DNA of 6,097 nucleotides, from contig JAZRUF010000080.1 in the NCBI GenBank assembly GCA_045652405.1, positions 1 to 6,097 of the forward strand, read 5' to 3'. The position numbers were made by a program, and so were the translations under genes. The number at the start of each line of letters is the position of its first letter. Position 1 is the stretch's first letter. The notes beneath the pieces were generated by a model. It worked only from the letters and a program-made list of their open reading frames with translations. It did no database searches and had not been told where the DNA came from. This DNA is from JAZRUF01 sp045652405. Its GTDB lineage: Bacteria > Bacillota > Clostridia > Oscillospirales > JAAYXM01. Positions 4,648-6,097 of the stretch are shown in pieces.

Positions 4648-5940
4648 ATGAAAATTGCTTTTTTTACGCTCGGCTGTAAAGTAAATCAGTTTGAAACCCA
4701 GGCAATGGAGCTTATTTCTGTAAGCAGGGGACATGAAATAGTGGATTTTTCGGATGAGGCTGACGCGTATGTTTTAAATACATGTACGGTAACTGCGACG
4801 AGTGACAAAAAATCACGTCAAGCTTTGCGGAAAGCGCGAAGAGCGCACCCTAATGCTGTTATCGCTGTGTGCGGATGTTTTCCGCAGGTGGATACCAAGC
4901 AGGCGCGCGCGCTTGAATGTGCGGATGTAATCGGAGGAAGTGCAGACCGTGAAAAGCTTCTAAATATGATTGAAGAGGCTTTTGAAAAAAACAGAAAACA
5001 AGAATATGTAGATGAAGCTCTTAAACGCAGAAAGTATGAGGTTCTTCCGGCAGGCGGACTTTCCGGTCATACACGCGCGATGCTAAAGGTTCAGGACGGA
5101 TGCTCTAATTTTTGCTCTTACTGCATTATTCCATACGCAAGAGGACCGGTGCGCTCAATAGAAATTAATGAGGCACTATCGCAGGTAAACGAGCTCGTTA
5201 TAAACGGTTATCATGAAATAGTGATTACCGGAATAGAAATATCATCGTACGGTAAGGATTTAAAACCGCGTGTAACGCTTGTTGATTTGCTTGAGGAAAT
5301 ATTAAAACAAGCACCACAGGTGCGCTTCAGATTAGGTTCACTTGAACCTCGAACCGTAGACGAGGAGTTTTGCAAGCGCCTTTCAGTCTTTTCAAATCTA
5401 TGCCCGCAGTTTCATTTGTCTATGCAAAGCGGTTGCGATGAGACCTTAAAGCGCATGCGAAGAAGGTATGACACGGAAAGGTATTTTAAATCCGTAAAAT
5501 TGCTAAAAGAGGCATTTCCAAAATGCGCAATCACAACTGATTTGATAGTTGGTTTTCCGGGCGAGGATGAAAATGAGTTTTTAAAAACTTTGGAATTTAT
5601 AGAAAAGTGCGAATTCTCCGATATGCATATTTTTCCATATTCAAAGCGCAATGGAACACCTGCGGCGGATATGCCAAATCAAGTGCTGCGCGCCGTAAAG
5701 GAAGAGCGCGCAGCACGCGCATCAGCCGTTGCAGAGAGAATGAAGAATATATATATCAAATCGTTTATCGGCGAAAATCTTCAGGTGCTTTTTGAGGAGA
5801 TGCAGGACGGCATGTGGACAGGGCATTCGGAAAACTACGTGCGTGTGTGGTGTGAAAGCGAAAATGATTTAAAAAATAAGCTGTGCACGGTTAAAATAAG
5901 CAGTACATTTAAGGATGGTCTGATGGGCGAAATCCTTTAA
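4648..5940 (+). CDS. mtaB: tRNA t6A37 methylthiotransferase MtaB (radical SAM)
   Basis: Cytoplasmic iron-sulfur enzyme that adds a methylthio group to C2 of t6A at position 37 of ANN-decoding tRNAs, giving ms2t6A, which stabilises codon pairing. It has 430 residues, normal for MtaB/YqeV. Domains: UPF0004 N-terminal domain (about 1-110), with cysteines C10 (TLGCKVNQ), C46 (NTCTVT) and C77 (CGCFPQ) to hold one 4Fe-4S cluster; radical SAM domain (about 140-370), with C152, C156 and C159 (CSNFCSYC) for the second cluster; VGFPGE at 301-306; and a C-terminal TRAM domain for tRNA binding (about 371-430). TLGCKVNQFET and NTCTVTATSDKKSRQ fit MtaB better than MiaB or RimO. It is monocistronic by appearance: divergent from the HPr-like gene, with a promoter for the next gene right after its stop. 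No terminator hairpin is visible downstream, so read-through into the lipoprotein gene is possible. Confidence 0.95.
   Translation: MKIAFFTLGCKVNQFETQAMELISVSRGHEIVDFSDEADAYVLNTCTVTATSDKKSRQALRKARRAHPNAVIAVCGCFPQVDTKQARALECADVIGGSADREKLLNMIEEAFEKNRKQEYVDEALKRRKYEVLPAGGLSGHTRAMLKVQDGCSNFCSYCIIPYARGPVRSIEINEALSQVNELVINGYHEIVITGIEISSYGKDLKPRVTLVDLLEEILKQAPQVRFRLGSLEPRTVDEEFCKRLSVFSNLCPQFHLSMQSGCDETLKRMRRRYDTERYFKSVKLLKEAFPKCAITTDLIVGFPGEDENEFLKTLEFIEKCEFSDMHIFPYSKRNGTPAADMPNQVLRAVKEERAARASAVAERMKNIYIKSFIGENLQVLFEEMQDGMWTGHSENYVRVWCESENDLKNKLCTVKISSTFKDGLMGEIL
5683..5716 (+). repeat. GC-rich inverted repeat inside mtaB
   Basis: GTGCTGCGCGC (5683-5693) and GCGCGCAGCAC (5706-5716) are perfect 11-bp complements around a 12-nt spacer. 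In mRNA this would be a strong hairpin within the codons for VLRAVKEERAAR, between the radical SAM and TRAM domains. There is no following T-tract, so it is not an ordinary terminator. Confidence 0.7.
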
Positions 5941-5944
5941 AGAC

Positions 5945-5973
5945 TTGAAATGTAAAAGTATTTATAGTAAAAT
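5945..5973 (+). promoter_or_regulatory. Promoter for the downstream lipoprotein gene
   Basis: TTGAAA (5945-5950) and TAAAAT (5968-5973) are separated by exactly 17 bp, close to the housekeeping consensus. Transcription would begin near 5980, about 26 nt before the GTG start. The -35 begins 5 bp after the mtaB stop codon. Confidence 0.6.
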
Positions 5974-6005
5974 ATTTATTATGCGACAAGGGAGTTTGTT
6001 TTACT

Positions 6006-6097
6006 GTGGTAAAAAAACTTGTTTTTTTACTTGCGTTGTCTGCGATTTTTTGGCTTATATCGTGCAGTCTCGCACCCTTTTCAGAGGAAAATAATGT
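6006..6097 (+). CDS. N-terminus of a putative lipoprotein, cut by window edge
   Basis: Thirty complete codons are present. They read as a lipoprotein signal peptide: MVKK, a hydrophobic core (LVFLLALSAIFWLI), then the lipobox LISC with Cys20 as the lipid-attachment residue, followed by SLAPFSEENN. The mature protein would be anchored to the outer face of the cytoplasmic membrane. The start is GTG (6006). The purine run AAGGGAG (5988-5994) lies 11 nt upstream, a slightly long spacing, and a promoter precedes it. There is too little sequence to name a family. Confidence 0.65.
   Translation, partial: MVKKLVFLLALSAIFWLISCSLAPFSEENN

Noticed and set aside
5683..5716. Intragenic inverted repeat as a transcription terminator
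   Set aside because: No T-rich tract follows either arm, and the reading frame continues uninterrupted through the TRAM domain.
5981..6094. Cys-rich 37-codon open frame starting with ATG at 5981
   Set aside because: The purine run AAGGGAG lies inside it rather than before it. The overlapping frame from 6006 gives a textbook lipoprotein signal peptide.

Overview
The window looks like chromosomal DNA from a low-to-moderate-GC, Gram-positive-type anaerobe of the class Clostridia, possibly near the Ruminococcaceae/Oscillospiraceae. This placement is an inference. It rests on strong AGGAGG-like ribosome binding sites, several tight intrinsic terminators, and the mix of genes: a Na+/K+-type membrane pyrophosphatase, a clostridial S11 D,D-carboxypeptidase, an HPr-like protein without its active-site histidine, and MtaB. 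There are no RNA genes, CRISPR arrays, insertion sequences or phage genes.

Layout from left to right. Bases 1-970 (+) are the C-terminal part of a membrane pyrophosphatase (hppA), cut by the window edge. Two back-to-back hairpins (984-1020 and 1034-1083) separate it from a convergent D-alanyl-D-alanine carboxypeptidase (1085-2212, -). A divergent AT-rich gap (2213-2398) holds an extended -10 promoter for the next unit: two tandem paralogous metal-dependent amidohydrolases (2399-3310 and 3322-4230, +). They are 11 bp apart and probably translationally coupled. A perfect bidirectional terminator (4234-4272) closes that unit and also serves the HPr-like gene on the opposite strand (4282-4518, -). 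The 129-bp gap between it and mtaB (4648-5940, +) contains two divergent promoters that appear to share one palindromic -10 element, with a further dyad next to it. After mtaB, a promoter (5945-5973) leads into the start of a lipoprotein gene (6006 onward), cut by the right edge.

The genes look like independent housekeeping units (ion pumping, cell-wall trimming, PTS-related regulation, tRNA modification) around a small amidohydrolase operon of unknown substrate. I see no clear multi-gene novel system. The items most worth a second look are the tandem amidohydrolase pair, the His-less HPr, the overlapping divergent promoters beside mtaB, and a GC-rich hairpin inside mtaB.
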